Shown here: positions 1-11,847 of the stretch, in pieces | Layout of the letters: every line of letters begins with the position of its first letter | Position numbering within the stretch: position 1 is the first letter of the stretch | Assembly: GCF_023734135.1 (NCBI RefSeq) | Contig: NZ_AP025730.1 | Span: 2,480,001 to 2,544,000, forward strand | DNA: 64,000 nucleotides | Direction of reading: 5' to 3' | From: Sphaerotilus microaerophilus | GTDB taxonomy: Bacteria; Pseudomonadota; Gammaproteobacteria; Burkholderiales; Burkholderiaceae_C | Program-made: the position numbers and the translations under genes | The notes under the pieces: generated by a model | Told to the model about the DNA's origin: nothing | What the model saw: only the letters and a program-made list of their open reading frames with translations | Databases searched by the model: none

Positions 1-1850
1 AAGGCTCGGTGCGTGCGCGCATGGACCGCCGTGGCGACACCAAGGGCCTGCAGGTGCTGCCGGTGCTGGTGCACGGCGACTCGGCCTTCGGCGGCCAGGG
101 CGTGAACCAGGAAACGCTGATGCTGTCGGAGACCCGCGGGTACTCCACCGGCGGCACGGTGCACCTGATCATCAACAACCAGATCGGCTTCACCACCTCC
201 GACCCGCGCGACCTGCGCTCCACGCTGTACTGCACCGACATCGTCAAGATGATCGAGTCGCCGGTGCTGCACGTGAACGGCGACGACCCGGAGGCCGTCG
301 TGCTGGCCACCCAGCTGGCGCTGGAATTCCGCCTGACCTTCCAGAAGGATGTCGTGGTCGACATCATCTGCTTCCGCAAGCTGGGCCACAACGAGCAGGA
401 CACCCCCGCGCTGACCCAGCCGCTGATGTACAAGAAGATCGGCGCGCACCCTGGCACGCGCAGGCTCTACGCCGACCGGCTGTCCGCCCAGGGCATGGGC
501 GAGACGCTGGGTGACGACATGGTCAAGGCCTTCCGTGCCGCCATGGACGCCGGCCGCCACACCGTCGACCCGGTGCTGAGCAACTTCAAGAGCAAGTTCG
601 CGGTCGACTGGCAGCCCTTCCTCGGCAAGAAGTGGACCGACTCCGCCGACACCGCAATCCCGCTCACCGAGTGGAAGCGCCTGGCCGAGCACATGACCAC
701 GATCCCCGCCAGCGTCAATCCGCACCCGCTGGTCAAGAAGGTCTACGACGATCGCGCTGCGATGGGCCGTGGCGAGATCAACGTCGATTGGGGCATGGGC
801 GAGCACATGGCCTTCGCCTCGCTGGTGGCGGCCGGTTACCCGGTGCGCCTGTCCGGCGAGGACTGCGGCCGCGGCACCTTCACGCACCGCCATGCGGTCA
901 TCCATGACCAGAAGCGCGAGAAGTGGGACGAGGGCACCTACATCCCGCTGCAGCACGTGGCCGACGGCCAGGCGCAGTTCACCGTCATCGACTCCATCCT
1001 GTCCGAAGAGGCGGTGCTGGGCTTCGAGTACGGCTACGCCTCGGCCGAGCCGAACACGCTGACCATCTGGGAAGCCCAGTTCGGTGACTTCGCCAACGGC
1101 GCGCAGGTCGTGATCGACCAGTTCATCGCTTCGGGTGAAGTGAAGTGGGGCCGCGTCAACGGCCTGACGCTGATGCTGCCGCACGGCTACGAAGGCCAGG
1201 GCCCCGAGCACAGCTCGGCCCGCCTGGAGCGCTTCATGCAGCTGGCCGCCGACACCAACATGCAGATTGTGCAGCCGACCTCGGCCAGCCAGATCTTCCA
1301 TGTGCTGCGCCGCCAGATGGTGCGCCCGCTGCGCAAGCCGCTGGTGATCTTCACGCCCAAGTCCCTGCTGCGCAACAAGGACGCGACCTCTCCGGTGACC
1401 GACTTCACCAAGGGCGAGTTCCGCACCGTGATCGGCGAGCAGAAGGCGGAGATCGACGCCGCCAAGGTCAAGCGCGTGATCGCCTGCTCGGGCAAGGTCT
1501 ACTACGACCTGGTCAAGAAGCGCGAGGAGAAGAAGTCCAACGACGTGGCCGTGATTCGCGTCGAGCAGCTCTATCCCTTCCCGCACAAGGCCTTCGCCGC
1601 CGAGCTGAAGAAGTACCCCAACGCGACCGAGATCGTGTGGTGCCAGGACGAGCCGCAGAACCAGGGTTCCTGGTTCTTCGTGCAGCACTACATCCACGAG
1701 AACATGGTCGAAGGCCAGAAGCTCGGTTACGCCGGCCGTCCGTCGTCGGCCTCGCCGGCGGTGGGTTACGCGCACCTGCACCAGGAGCAGCAGAAGGCGC
1801 TGCTGGACCAGGCCTACGGCAAGCTCAAGGGATTTGTCCTGAGCAAGTGA
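1..1850 (+). CDS. sucA: 2-oxoglutarate dehydrogenase E1 component (5'-truncated by window edge)
   Basis: Thiamine-diphosphate-dependent E1 subunit of the 2-oxoglutarate dehydrogenase complex of the TCA cycle. It decarboxylates 2-oxoglutarate and succinylates the lipoyl group of SucB. The open frame runs in from the window edge (codons begin at base 3), and about 615 residues of the usual ~950 are present. Visible family signatures are HGDSAFGGQGVNQE, NNQIGFTTSDPRD, a central HEQD-like segment (GHNEQDTP), and the transketolase-type pyrimidine region with GYEGQGPEHSSARLERF. The C-terminal region ends in a short lysine-rich tail. It is followed after 136 bases by sucB in the same direction, the usual operon order with lpdA. 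Identity is clear; only the N-terminus is missing because of the window boundary. Confidence 0.97.
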   Translation, partial: GSVRARMDRRGDTKGLQVLPVLVHGDSAFGGQGVNQETLMLSETRGYSTGGTVHLIINNQIGFTTSDPRDLRSTLYCTDIVKMIESPVLHVNGDDPEAVVLATQLALEFRLTFQKDVVVDIICFRKLGHNEQDTPALTQPLMYKKIGAHPGTRRLYADRLSAQGMGETLGDDMVKAFRAAMDAGRHTVDPVLSNFKSKFAVDWQPFLGKKWTDSADTAIPLTEWKRLAEHMTTIPASVNPHPLVKKVYDDRAAMGRGEINVDWGMGEHMAFASLVAAGYPVRLSGEDCGRGTFTHRHAVIHDQKREKWDEGTYIPLQHVADGQAQFTVIDSILSEEAVLGFEYGYASAEPNTLTIWEAQFGDFANGAQVVIDQFIASGEVKWGRVNGLTLMLPHGYEGQGPEHSSARLERFMQLAADTNMQIVQPTSASQIFHVLRRQMVRPLRKPLVIFTPKSLLRNKDATSPVTDFTKGEFRTVIGEQKAEIDAAKVKRVIACSGKVYYDLVKKREEKKSNDVAVIRVEQLYPFPHKAFAAELKKYPNATEIVWCQDEPQNQGSWFFVQHYIHENMVEGQKLGYAGRPSSASPAVGYAHLHQEQQKALLDQAYGKLKGFVLSK

Positions 1851-1986
1851 TGCGCCCAGGTTGGGCCGGCGCTCGCTGCGCGCCGTCGGCCCGGCTCTCG
1901 TGCGGCTTGTCCAGGATGAACCCGTGGGCGGCCGCTACGCGCGGCGCGTCGACCAACCGACGCACTGAACAGACAAGAGAAGCAAC

Positions 1987-3249
1987 ATGGCTATCGTAGA
2001 AGTCAAGGTCCCCCAGCTGTCCGAATCGGTCGCCGAAGCGACCCTGCTGCAGTGGAAGAAGAAGCCCGGCGAAGCCGTGGCGATGGACGAGATCCTGATC
2101 GAGATCGAGACCGACAAGGTTGTCCTCGAAGTGCCCGCGCCGGCTGCCGGCGTGATGGCCGAGCACGTCGTCGCTGACGGCGGCACCGTGGTCAGCGACC
2201 AGGTGATCGCCCGCATCGACACCGAAGGCAAGGCTGGCGCTGCCGCCGTGCCCGCCGCCGCCCCGGCTGCTGCCGCTCCCGCGGCGGCCGCTGCCGCACC
2301 GGCGGCCACCGGTGGCTCCAAGGGCGACGTGGCCATGCCCGCCGCTGCCAAGATCCTGGCCGAGAAGGGTCTGCAGGCCTCCGACGTGGCCGGCTCCGGC
2401 AAGGATGGCCGCGTCACCAAGGGCGACGCCCTGGCCGCAGGTGCCAAGCCTGCCGCTGCCGTGGCCGCGCCGGTCGCCGCACCGGTGAACGCAGCGGTTG
2501 CCAAGCCTCTGCCCGCCGTGGCGGCTCCGGTCGTGCAGAAGCTGAGCGACCGCCCCGAGCAGCGCGTGCCGATGTCGCGCCTGCGTGCCCGCATCGCCGA
2601 GCGCCTGGTGCAGTCGCAGTCCACCAACGCCATCCTGACCACCTTCAACGAGGTGAACATGGCCCCGGTGATGGACATGCGCAAGCGCTTCCAGGACAAG
2701 TTCGAGAAGGAGCACGGCGTCAAGATCGGCTTCATGAGCTTCTTCGTCAAGGCGGCTGTGCATGCCCTGAAGAAGTTCCCGATCCTGAATGCCTCGGTGG
2801 ACGGCAACGACATCGTCTACCACGGCTACTTCGACATCGGCATCGCGGTGGGCTCGCCGCGTGGCCTGGTGGTGCCCATCCTGCGCAACGCCGACCAGAT
2901 GTCCTTTGCCGACATCGAGAAGAAGATCGCCGAGTTCGGCCAGAAGGCCAAGGACGGCAAGCTGGGCCTGGAAGACCTCACCGGCGGTACTTTCTCCATC
3001 TCCAACGGCGGCACCTTCGGCTCGATGCTCTCGACCCCGATCATCAACCCGCCGCAGTCCGCGATCCTGGGCGTGCACGCCACCAAGGACCGCGCGATGG
3101 TCGAGAACGGCCAGGTCGTGGTGCGCCCGATCAACTACCTCGCGATGTCCTACGACCACCGCATCATCGACGGCCGCGAAGCCGTGCTGGGCCTGGTGGC
3201 GATGAAGGAAGCGCTGGAAGATCCCGCGCGTTTGCTGTTCAACATCTGA
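1987..3249 (+). CDS. sucB: Dihydrolipoyllysine-residue succinyltransferase (E2 of 2-oxoglutarate dehydrogenase)
   Basis: E2 core of the 2-oxoglutarate dehydrogenase complex, which transfers succinyl from the lipoyl arm to CoA. The 420 residues show a lipoyl domain at about 1-76 with the lipoylated Lys44 in ETDKVVLEV. An Ala/Pro-rich linker follows, then an E3-binding domain around 115-155 ([11 protein letters not shown]...[12 protein letters not shown]), a second linker, and the CoA acyltransferase catalytic domain from about 190. The active-site motif [11 protein letters not shown] near the C-terminus carries His391 and Asp395. The ATG is preceded by a purine-rich AAGAGAAGCAAC. It sits between sucA and lpdA in one transcription direction. 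Confidence 0.97.
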   Translation: MAIVEVKVPQLSESVAEATLLQWKKKPGEAVAMDEILIEIETDKVVLEVPAPAAGVMAEHVVADGGTVVSDQVIARIDTEGKAGAAAVPAAAPAAAAPAAAAAAPAATGGSKGDVAMPAAAKILAEKGLQASDVAGSGKDGRVTKGDALAAGAKPAAAVAAPVAAPVNAAVAKPLPAVAAPVVQKLSDRPEQRVPMSRLRARIAERLVQSQSTNAILTTFNEVNMAPVMDMRKRFQDKFEKEHGVKIGFMSFFVKAAVHALKKFPILNASVDGNDIVYHGYFDIGIAVGSPRGLVVPILRNADQMSFADIEKKIAEFGQKAKDGKLGLEDLTGGTFSISNGGTFGSMLSTPIINPPQSAILGVHATKDRAMVENGQVVVRPINYLAMSYDHRIIDGREAVLGLVAMKEALEDPARLLFNI

Positions 3250-3285
3250 ACCGGCTGAGCCTGCCCTCCGGCACCAGCCCCTGAC

Positions 3286-3312
3286 GAACGCCCCCGCCCC
3301 GGGGGCGTTCTT
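3286..3312 (+). terminator. Hairpin between sucB and lpdA
   Basis: A perfect 10-base inverted repeat (GAACGCCCCC / GGGGGCGTTC) with a 5-base loop, followed by TT only. It lies 37 bases after the sucB stop and 20 bases before lpdA. With no T-run it may be an intra-operon attenuating or mRNA-stabilising hairpin rather than a full terminator. Confidence 0.5.
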
Positions 3313-3332
3313 CCAAGATCCCAGGAAACACC

Positions 3333-4760
3333 ATGTCCAAGCAATTCGACGTCGTCGTCATCGGCGGCGGCCCCGGCGGCTACATCGGCGCGATCCGTGC
3401 CGCGCAACTCGGCTTCAACGTCGCCTGCGTCGACGAGTGGAAGAACGACAAGGGCGGCCCCGCGCCCGGCGGCACCTGCACCAACGTCGGCTGCATCCCC
3501 TCCAAGGCGCTGCTGCAATCCTCCGAGCACTACGAGCACGCCGCCAAGCACTTCGGCGAGCACGGCATCTCGCTGGACAACCTGCAGATGGACGTGGCGA
3601 AGATGGTCGCCCGCAAGAACGGCGTCGTGAAGCAGAACAACGACGGCATCCTCTACCTGTTCAAGAAGAACAAGGTCAGCTTCTTCCACGGCCGCGGCAG
3701 CTTCGCCAAGGCCGTCGAAGGTGGCTACGAGATCAACGTCACTGGCGCTGCCAACGAGACGCTGACGGCCAAGCAGGTCATCATCGCCACCGGCTCCAAT
3801 GCCCGCGCGCTGCCGGGCGTGGCCTTCGACGAAGAGAAGGTGCTGTCCAACGACGGCGCCCTGCGCATCGGCGCCGTGCCCACCAAGCTGGGTGTGATCG
3901 GCTCCGGCGTGATCGGCCTGGAGATGGGCTCGGTCTGGCGCCGCCTGGGTGCGGAAGTCACCGTGCTGGAAGCCATGCCCGCCTTCCTGATGGCCGCCGA
4001 CGAAGGCGTGGCCAAGGAGGCGCTCAAGGTCTTCACCAAGCAGGGCCTGAAGTTCGAGTTCGGCGTCAAGATCGCTGGCGTGGACGCGTCGGGTGACGGC
4101 GTGGTCGTCAGCTACACCGACGCCAAGGGCGGCGAGCAGAAGCTGGCGGTGGACAAGCTGATCGTCTCGATCGGCCGCACCGCCAACACCATCGGCCTGA
4201 ACCCCGAGGCCGTCGGCCTGAAGCTCGACGAGCGCGGCGCCATCGTCGTCGACGACGAGTGCCGCACCAACCTGCCCGGCGTCTGGGCGGTGGGTGACGT
4301 GGTGCGCGGCCCGATGCTGGCGCACAAGGCCGAGGAAGAAGGCGTGGCGGTGGCCGAGCGCATCGCTGGCCAGCATGGTCACGTGGACCTGGCGCTGGTG
4401 CCCTACGTGATCTACACCTCGCCCGAGATCGCCTGGGTGGGCCGCACCGAGCAGCAGCTCAAGGCCGACGGCGTGGCCTACAAGGCCGGCCAGTTCCCCT
4501 TCCTGGCCAACGGCCGCGCGCGGGCACTGGGCGACACCACCGGCTTCGTCAAGTTCCTGGCCGATGCCAAGACCGACGAGATCCTGGGCGTGCACATCAT
4601 CGGCCCGTCCGCCAGCGAGCTGGTGGCCGAAGCCTGCGTCGCCATGGCCTTCAAGGCCAGCGCCGAGGACATCGCCCGCATCTGCCACGCGCACCCCTCC
4701 CTGAGCGAAAGCACCAAGGAAGCCGCGTTGGCCGTGGACAAGCGCACGTTGAATTTCTGA
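3333..4760 (+). CDS. lpdA: Dihydrolipoyl dehydrogenase (E3)
   Basis: FAD-dependent flavoprotein that re-oxidises dihydrolipoamide using NAD+, serving the 2-oxoglutarate dehydrogenase complex encoded just upstream. The 475 residues match the usual size. Features seen: the N-terminal FAD motif [20 protein letters not shown], the redox-active disulfide Cys49/Cys54 in [15 protein letters not shown], the NAD-binding [13 protein letters not shown], the second FAD motif [20 protein letters not shown], and the C-terminal dimerisation region with the His454-Glu459 dyad in HPSLSEST. A Gly/Pro-rich insert (KGGPAPGG) before the disulfide is common in betaproteobacterial LpdA. Confidence 0.97.
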   Translation: MSKQFDVVVIGGGPGGYIGAIRAAQLGFNVACVDEWKNDKGGPAPGGTCTNVGCIPSKALLQSSEHYEHAAKHFGEHGISLDNLQMDVAKMVARKNGVVKQNNDGILYLFKKNKVSFFHGRGSFAKAVEGGYEINVTGAANETLTAKQVIIATGSNARALPGVAFDEEKVLSNDGALRIGAVPTKLGVIGSGVIGLEMGSVWRRLGAEVTVLEAMPAFLMAADEGVAKEALKVFTKQGLKFEFGVKIAGVDASGDGVVVSYTDAKGGEQKLAVDKLIVSIGRTANTIGLNPEAVGLKLDERGAIVVDDECRTNLPGVWAVGDVVRGPMLAHKAEEEGVAVAERIAGQHGHVDLALVPYVIYTSPEIAWVGRTEQQLKADGVAYKAGQFPFLANGRARALGDTTGFVKFLADAKTDEILGVHIIGPSASELVAEACVAMAFKASAEDIARICHAHPSLSESTKEAALAVDKRTLNF

Positions 4761-4790
4761 TCGTCGGCGTCGACGCTCAGGAACTTCCCC

Positions 4791-4816
4791 AGGGGCGGCG
4801 CGAGTCGCCCCTTTTC
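4791..4816 (+). terminator. Rho-independent terminator after lpdA
   Basis: Inverted repeat AGGGGCG / CGCCCCT with an 8-base loop, followed by a TTTTCG run. It lies 30 bases past the lpdA stop and marks the end of the suc operon before zapE. Confidence 0.7.
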
Positions 4817-4867
4817 GTTCGTATCCTTCGGCAGACAGGACTGTCTTCTGCCCTCTGCACTCTGGTC

Positions 4868-5968
4868 ATGCCATCCGTCACCGAGCTCTATCACCAGATC
4901 CTGGCCGAAAAAGGCTTCACCGCCGACCCGGCCCAGCTGCGCGCGGTGGCCATGCTGCAGCGCTGCCAGGACGAATGGGCCGCCTACAAGGCGCGCCGCA
5001 GCAACGCGCTGACCAAGGCGCTGGTGCGCCCGCCGATCCCGCGTGGCGTGTACATGTTCGGCGGGGTGGGGCGCGGCAAGAGCTTCCTGATGGACTGCTT
5101 CTTCCAGGCCGTGCCGCTGCAGCGCAAGACCCGCCTGCACTTCCACGAGTTCATGCGCGAGGTGCACCGTGAGCTGCAGGAGCTCAAGGGCATGGCCAAC
5201 CCACTGGATGAGCTCGGCAAGCGCATCGCCCGCCGCTACCGGCTGATCTGCTTCGACGAATTCCACGTGGCCGACGTGACCGACGCGATGATCCTGCACC
5301 GGTTGCTGGATGCGCTGTTTGCCAACCGCGTCTCCATCGTCACCACCTCCAACTTCCACCCCGACGGTCTCTACCCCAACGGCCTGCACCGCGACCGGAT
5401 CCTGCCGGCCATCGAGCTGCTCAAGGCCAAGCTGGAAGTCGCCAACGTCGACAACGGAACCGACTACCGCCGCCGCACGCTGGAGCAGGTCGAGCTCTAC
5501 CACTGTCCGCTCGGCGCGCAGGCCGACGCCGCGATGCAGCGCGCCTTCGAGGAGCTGGCTGCGGTGCAGGACGAAGAGCCGCTGATGCGCATCGAGCACC
5601 GCGAGATCCGGGCGCGCCGCAAGGCCGGCAGCACGGTCTGGTTCGATTTCAAGGAGCTTTGCGGCGGCCCCCGCTCGCAGAACGACTACCTGGAAATCGC
5701 CACCCAGTTCGAGACCGTGCTGCTCTCCAGCGTTCCACAGATGCCGCCCAAGCTCGCTTCCGAGGCGCGCCGCTTCACTTGGCTGGTGGACGTGTTCTAC
5801 GACCGCCGCGTCAAGCTCATTGTCTCCGCGGCCGTCCCGGCCGAGGAGCTCTACACTGAAGGCCCGCTGGCCCACGAATTCCCCCGCACCGTCTCGCGTC
5901 TGAACGAGATGCGCAGCGCCGAGTACCTGGCGCTGGAGCGGCGGGAGGTGGATACCTCGCTGACCTGA
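4868..5968 (+). CDS. zapE: Cell division protein ZapE (AFG1-like ATPase)
   Basis: AAA-type ATPase of the ZapE/AFG1 family, which associates with the Z-ring in the cytoplasm and influences FtsZ bundling. The 366 residues match the family. Walker A is GGVGRGKS at about 65-72, followed by FLMDCFF. The Walker B-like segment RLICFDEFHVAD lies near 125, with a sensor-type VTTSNFHPDGLYPNGL further on. The C-terminal third carries RRFTWLVDVFYDRRVKLIVSA, characteristic of the family. Placement directly after lpdA is common in Burkholderiales. It starts 52 bases after the lpdA terminator, so it probably has its own promoter. Confidence 0.93.
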   Translation: MPSVTELYHQILAEKGFTADPAQLRAVAMLQRCQDEWAAYKARRSNALTKALVRPPIPRGVYMFGGVGRGKSFLMDCFFQAVPLQRKTRLHFHEFMREVHRELQELKGMANPLDELGKRIARRYRLICFDEFHVADVTDAMILHRLLDALFANRVSIVTTSNFHPDGLYPNGLHRDRILPAIELLKAKLEVANVDNGTDYRRRTLEQVELYHCPLGAQADAAMQRAFEELAAVQDEEPLMRIEHREIRARRKAGSTVWFDFKELCGGPRSQNDYLEIATQFETVLLSSVPQMPPKLASEARRFTWLVDVFYDRRVKLIVSAAVPAEELYTEGPLAHEFPRTVSRLNEMRSAEYLALERREVDTSLT

Positions 5969-6117
5969 GGCGCACGGCCCCGCCGCCCTGTCACCGCATG
6001 GATCGCAGATCCACGATGGCATGGCATCTGTCGGGCGGCGACGGTGGGGCCCGGTGAATCGCCCTCGGCCACCGCTCGGGCCACGAGCCATCGACGGCGA
6101 TCCGCATCGGGTGCCTC

Positions 6118-6222
6118 ATGAACCGCGCCGATCGACTGCCCGGGCTGAACCTGCTGCGCAGCATCGCCATCGTCTGGGTGATGCTGTTTCACTCCTCCCT
6201 GCTGGGCGGACTCGGGCAGCAC
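6118..6222 (+). pseudogene. N-terminal remnant of an acyltransferase-3 family membrane protein
   Basis: From the ATG the first ~33 residues (LPGLNLLRSIAIVWVMLFHS and the following LLGGLG) match the first membrane helix of acyltransferase-3 (OafA/NodX-like) proteins. Resemblance stops at about 6222 and the frame runs into unrelated sequence, stopping at 6384. The bases right after the break encode a thiolase fragment on the opposite strand, so this is a deletion or rearrangement junction and not a small protein. Confidence 0.6.
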
Positions 6223-6415
6223 TGGAATCGCGTCAGCGGGCCGAAGACGGGCGGGCTGGCCATCACCTCCTCGAGCGTCAACGTCTGGCGGAACACCGCC
6301 AGCGGGTTGCGCGCGGGGTGCAGGCGTACCTCGACCGAGATGCGCCCGAAGGTGTCCGCCCGGATGCCGTACTGCGCCATGTAGTCCAGCCCCGCGCCGC
6401 CGGAGAACTGCGCCG
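6220..6415 (-). pseudogene. Internal fragment of a thiolase / SCP-x-type acetyl-CoA acyltransferase
   Basis: On the minus strand a stretch of about 60 residues reads YMAQYGIRADTFGRISVEV, then RLHPARNPLAVFR, then LTLEEVMASPPVFGPLTRF. This matches the middle of thiolase-superfamily proteins, where a conserved NP..FR and a V(L/M)ASPP segment follow one another. No start, no active-site Cys region and no C-terminus are present. It is abutted at 6220 by the acyltransferase remnant on the other strand. Confidence 0.6.
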
Positions 6416-6469
6416 CCTGCGGCGCCTCGTGACGCGTGGCACGTCCAGGGGCGGCGTCGCCCCGACCGC

Positions 6470-6838
6470 TCAAGCCTTCACTTCGACCACCGGTTCGAAG
6501 CCGCCGAAGATCATGCGCTTGCCGTCGAAGGGCATGGGCGGGTTGCCGGGTGTGGACGGATCCATGCGCGGGTCTTCCATCATCTTCTTCATGCCGGCGT
6601 CACGTGTGGCCTTGTCCGGCCATTCGACCCACGAGAAGGCCACTGTCTCCTCGGCCGTGGCCTGGACTGCACGGCGGAAGTCGGTGACCTTGCCGTCGGG
6701 GACGTCGTCGCCCCAACCCTCGATCACACGAAGGGCGCCCAGCTCGATGAACAGCGAGTCGAAGTGGCGCGCGTGCTCAATGAACTTCTGCTTGTTGGCG
6801 GTGGGTACCGCGATCACGAAACCATCGATGTAGGTCAT
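6470..6838 (-). CDS. DUF1428 family protein
   Basis: A 122-residue small protein of the DUF1428 family (ferredoxin-like alpha/beta barrel monomers, no established biochemical role). It begins MTYIDGFVIAVPTANKQKF and contains the family-typical VIEGWGDDVPDGKVTDFRRAV, FSWVEWPDKATRDAG and the terminal PFDGKRMIFGGFEPVVE. A longer open frame extends upstream, but I chose the ATG at 6838 because it matches the family N-terminus and has GGAG seven bases upstream. It stands alone between the remnants at 6118-6415 and the aldo/keto reductase. Confidence 0.88.
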   Translation of the reverse strand: MTYIDGFVIAVPTANKQKFIEHARHFDSLFIELGALRVIEGWGDDVPDGKVTDFRRAVQATAEETVAFSWVEWPDKATRDAGMKKMMEDPRMDPSTPGNPPMPFDGKRMIFGGFEPVVEVKA

Positions 6839-7036
6839 GTCTTCACTCCGTTGGGGTCGACCGGTCGGCGCGTTCTGTCTGAGGGCGCCTCGTATCCCAT
6901 CGACGAACGACAGTAAACCGGATCGACATGGCCTTTCCGGTAGGAGGGGAAGGGCACGCGCGGAGCCTTTGTGCCCAGCCAGCCTGTTCACCGACCTGGG
7001 ATGCACCGTTCTCGTCAGGATGGCGGCGTTCGGGGG

Positions 7037-9346
<2,310 letters not shown>

Positions 9347-9460
9347 CAGCCGGCTCCGCTGCGCGAGCAGCAGCCACCGAGCCCCGCTTGTTCGCCGCAT
9401 GTCCTCCCTCCCCCTCAGGAAGCTCCACGGTTCTCATGACTCTCTTCAAGAAAGGTCCCC

Positions 9461-10303
9461 ATGTCCAAAGTCTGGTTCATCACCGGCGCCTCCCGCGGCT
9501 TCGGCCGCGAGTGGGCCCTGGCCGCCCTGGAGCGCGGTGACTCGGTCGCCGCCACCGCCCGGAACACCGACGCGCTGAGCGATTTCGTCGCGCAGTTTGG
9601 CGACCGTGTCCTGCCGCTGCGGCTGGACGTCACCGACCGTGCCGCCTGCTTCGAGGCCATCAACGCCACCGTGGCCCGCTTTGGCCGGCTGGACGTGGTC
9701 GTCAACAACGCCGGCTACGGCCAGTTCGGCATGGTCGAGGAGCTGAGCGAGGCCGAGGCGCGCGCGCAGATCGAGACCAACTTGTTCGGCGCGCTCTGGG
9801 TCACCCAGGCGGCGCTGCCGCATCTGCGCGCGCAGGGCAGCGGCCACCTGATCCAGGTGTCGTCCATCGGCGGCATCTCGGCCTTCGGCGGCATCGGCAT
9901 CTACCACGCCTCCAAGTGGGGGCTGGAGGGGCTGAGCCAGGCGCTGGCGCTGGAGGTGGCGCCGCTGGGCATCAAGGTCACGCTGGTCGAGCCGGGCAGC
10001 TACTCCACCGACTGGGGCGACGTGTCCTCCCGCCACGCCGCGCCGCTGCCGGCCTACGAGGGCTCGCGTGCCGCCGCCGCCAAGGTGCGCGAGGCCCGCA
10101 AAGCCAGCCGCGGCGACCCGTTGGCCACCCGCGCGGCCATCCTCGCGGTGGTCGATGCGGCCGAGCCGCCGCTGCGCATCTTCTTCGGCGACGGCCCGCT
10201 GGTCGTGGCCACCCGCGACTACGAGCAGCGCCTGGCGACCTGGCGGGCCTGGGAGGCGGTGTCGAAGGCGGCGCAGGGGGCACCGAAGACGGGCGGCGCG
10301 TAG
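9461..10303 (+). CDS. Short-chain dehydrogenase/reductase (SDR)
   Basis: A 280-residue classical SDR, NAD(P)-dependent and cytosolic. The Rossmann nucleotide motif is TGASRGFGREWALAAL at about residues 7-22. The NNAG motif is VVNNAGYGQFG. The catalytic Ser-Tyr-Lys are in VSSIGG...YHASKWGLEGLSQAL, followed by the PG motif LVEPGSYSTDW. It is preceded by AAGAAAGG seven bases before ATG. It lies downstream of the LysR regulator in the same direction and converges with the Gfo/Idh gene, 14 bases apart. Substrate cannot be told from sequence. Confidence 0.9.
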   Translation: MSKVWFITGASRGFGREWALAALERGDSVAATARNTDALSDFVAQFGDRVLPLRLDVTDRAACFEAINATVARFGRLDVVVNNAGYGQFGMVEELSEAEARAQIETNLFGALWVTQAALPHLRAQGSGHLIQVSSIGGISAFGGIGIYHASKWGLEGLSQALALEVAPLGIKVTLVEPGSYSTDWGDVSSRHAAPLPAYEGSRAAAAKVREARKASRGDPLATRAAILAVVDAAEPPLRIFFGDGPLVVATRDYEQRLATWRAWEAVSKAAQGAPKTGGA

Positions 10304-10317
10304 CCTGCGCCGCGCCT

Positions 10318-11493
10318 TCAGCGGCGGTTCGGAGGCACCATCCCCATGCCCGCCGGGCCCTGCAGCCCGATCCCATCACACGGCAGCTCCCGCCGCTCGG
10401 CCGCGCTGAGCCGCCCCAGGTCCAGCAGCTGCATCACCGCCAGCGCCTCGGTGGCCGGCACCGGGTTGGGGGCGAGGCCGAGCAGGGCGTCGCGGATGCC
10501 GGCGTAGTAGGCCGGGTAGCGGCCCGGCTCGTTGGGCCAGGGCTGCTCCACCGTGGCCGGGCTGGGGGCCTGGGGATCGGCCGCCGTCACCAGCCGGCCG
10601 GCGCTGGGGTCCTGGCCCCAGTCCGCCGGCCGGGCCGGGTCAGGGCGCTGGCCGGCTTTCAGGTCGTCCTCCTGGCGGTCCAGGCCCTGCTTCACCCAGC
10701 TGCCCAGCGTGCCGTGCAGCGCAAAGCGCGGCCCGGGCACGGCGGCCAGCGTGCTGGCATGCAGGTCGGCCCGCAGGCCATCGGCCCAGCGCAGGCGGGC
10801 GTGGAAGCCGTCGTCGGCCACCGCGCCGTCGCGCATGCAGGCCAGATCGGCGGCGATCGCCACCGGCGCACCGAAGAGCTGCAGCGCTTGGTCCAGCAGG
10901 TGCGGCCCCAGGTCCATCCACAGGCCGCTGCCGGGCCCGCCCGCCTCCCGCCAGCGCGCGGGCACCACCGGCCGGTAGCGGTCGAAGTGCAGGCTGGCGT
11001 GCACGAGGCGCCCCAGCCGCCCGCTGCGCAGCAGCGCCCGCGCGGTGAGCAGGTCACCGTCCCAGCGGCGGTTGTGGAACACGCTGAGCAGGCACTGGCG
11101 CCGCTCGGCTTCGTCGATCAGCTCCCGCGCCTGCGCGGCGTCCAGCGTGAAGGGCTTGTCCACCACCACCGCCTTGCCCGCGCGCAGCGCCGCCAGCGCC
11201 AGCGGGTGGTGGCTGTCGTTGGGCGTCGGTATGACGACCAGGTCGACATCGCCCCGCTCGAACAGCGCCTGCGGCTCGGCGTGCACCTGCACCGCCTCCC
11301 CGAGCACCGAGCGCGCCGCCAGCCCCACTTCCGGACGCCGGCACACCACGCCCACCAGCTCCAGCCCCGGCGTCGTGGTGATCAGCGGCGCGTGGAACAC
11401 CTGGCTGGAGGCGCCCCAGCCGACCAGGCCGACGCGCAGGGGGCGGGCGGTGGTGGGGATGAGGGTGGGAGAGGGGGATGCGTCAGGGGCCAT
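10318..11493 (-). CDS. Gfo/Idh/MocA-family oxidoreductase
   Basis: A 391-residue NAD(P)-dependent oxidoreductase of the Gfo/Idh/MocA family, usually acting on sugars or inositols. The N-terminal Rossmann domain has PLRVGLVGWGASSQVFHAPLI, with the family EKP-type motif as VVDKPFTLDAAQARELI, then the catalytic-region HNRRWDGDLLTARALL and DLGPHLLDQALQLFG. The ATG at 11493 was chosen because it leaves a short leader before the Rossmann strand; the frame is open further upstream. It is divergent from the small antitoxin-like gene at 11542. Confidence 0.9.
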   Translation of the reverse strand: MAPDASPSPTLIPTTARPLRVGLVGWGASSQVFHAPLITTTPGLELVGVVCRRPEVGLAARSVLGEAVQVHAEPQALFERGDVDLVVIPTPNDSHHPLALAALRAGKAVVVDKPFTLDAAQARELIDEAERRQCLLSVFHNRRWDGDLLTARALLRSGRLGRLVHASLHFDRYRPVVPARWREAGGPGSGLWMDLGPHLLDQALQLFGAPVAIAADLACMRDGAVADDGFHARLRWADGLRADLHASTLAAVPGPRFALHGTLGSWVKQGLDRQEDDLKAGQRPDPARPADWGQDPSAGRLVTAADPQAPSPATVEQPWPNEPGRYPAYYAGIRDALLGLAPNPVPATEALAVMQLLDLGRLSAAERRELPCDGIGLQGPAGMGMVPPNRR

Positions 11494-11541
11494 AGTGCGA
11501 GAAAGTATGGCCTGTTCAGGCGTTGAACCCAGGAATCGCCC

Positions 11542-11793
11542 ATGCGCACCCGCATCTTCAAGAGTGGCCACTCGCTGGCCGTGCGCATCCCGCGCGAGCT
11601 GGCCTTTGCCGACGACGTGCAGGAGGTCGAGATCGATCGCGTCGGCAACACGCTGGTGCTGCGGCCTGCGCAGCCGCGCACGCTGGCTGACCTGGGGGAA
11701 CTGCTGGCGATGTTCAGCCCGCACTTCCTGTCCAAGGGGCGCGAGCCGATGGAAGACGTGGGGCGTGAAGGTGCTGGTGATCTGCGGCGCTGA
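11542..11793 (+). CDS. Orphan AbrB/VapB-type antitoxin
   Basis: An 83-residue protein with a swapped-hairpin AbrB/SpoVT DNA-binding domain: MRTRIFKSGHSLAVRIPREL at the N-terminus, then VEIDRVGNTLVLRPAQPRTL. This is the VapB-type antitoxin layout, in which the N-terminus binds DNA and the tail neutralises a PIN-domain toxin. No toxin follows; the next sequence is the IS481-type element at 11853. The last residues (REGAGDLRR) do not resemble the usual VapB tail, so the 3' end may be altered. The toxin partner may have been lost at the island boundary. Confidence 0.7.
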   Translation: MRTRIFKSGHSLAVRIPRELAFADDVQEVEIDRVGNTLVLRPAQPRTLADLGELLAMFSPHFLSKGREPMEDVGREGAGDLRR

Positions 11794-11847
11794 GTTGCGC
11801 GCCGGGCTGGAGCGACAGTCGCTGGGCCTGCAGGTTGCCTGAGGCGG

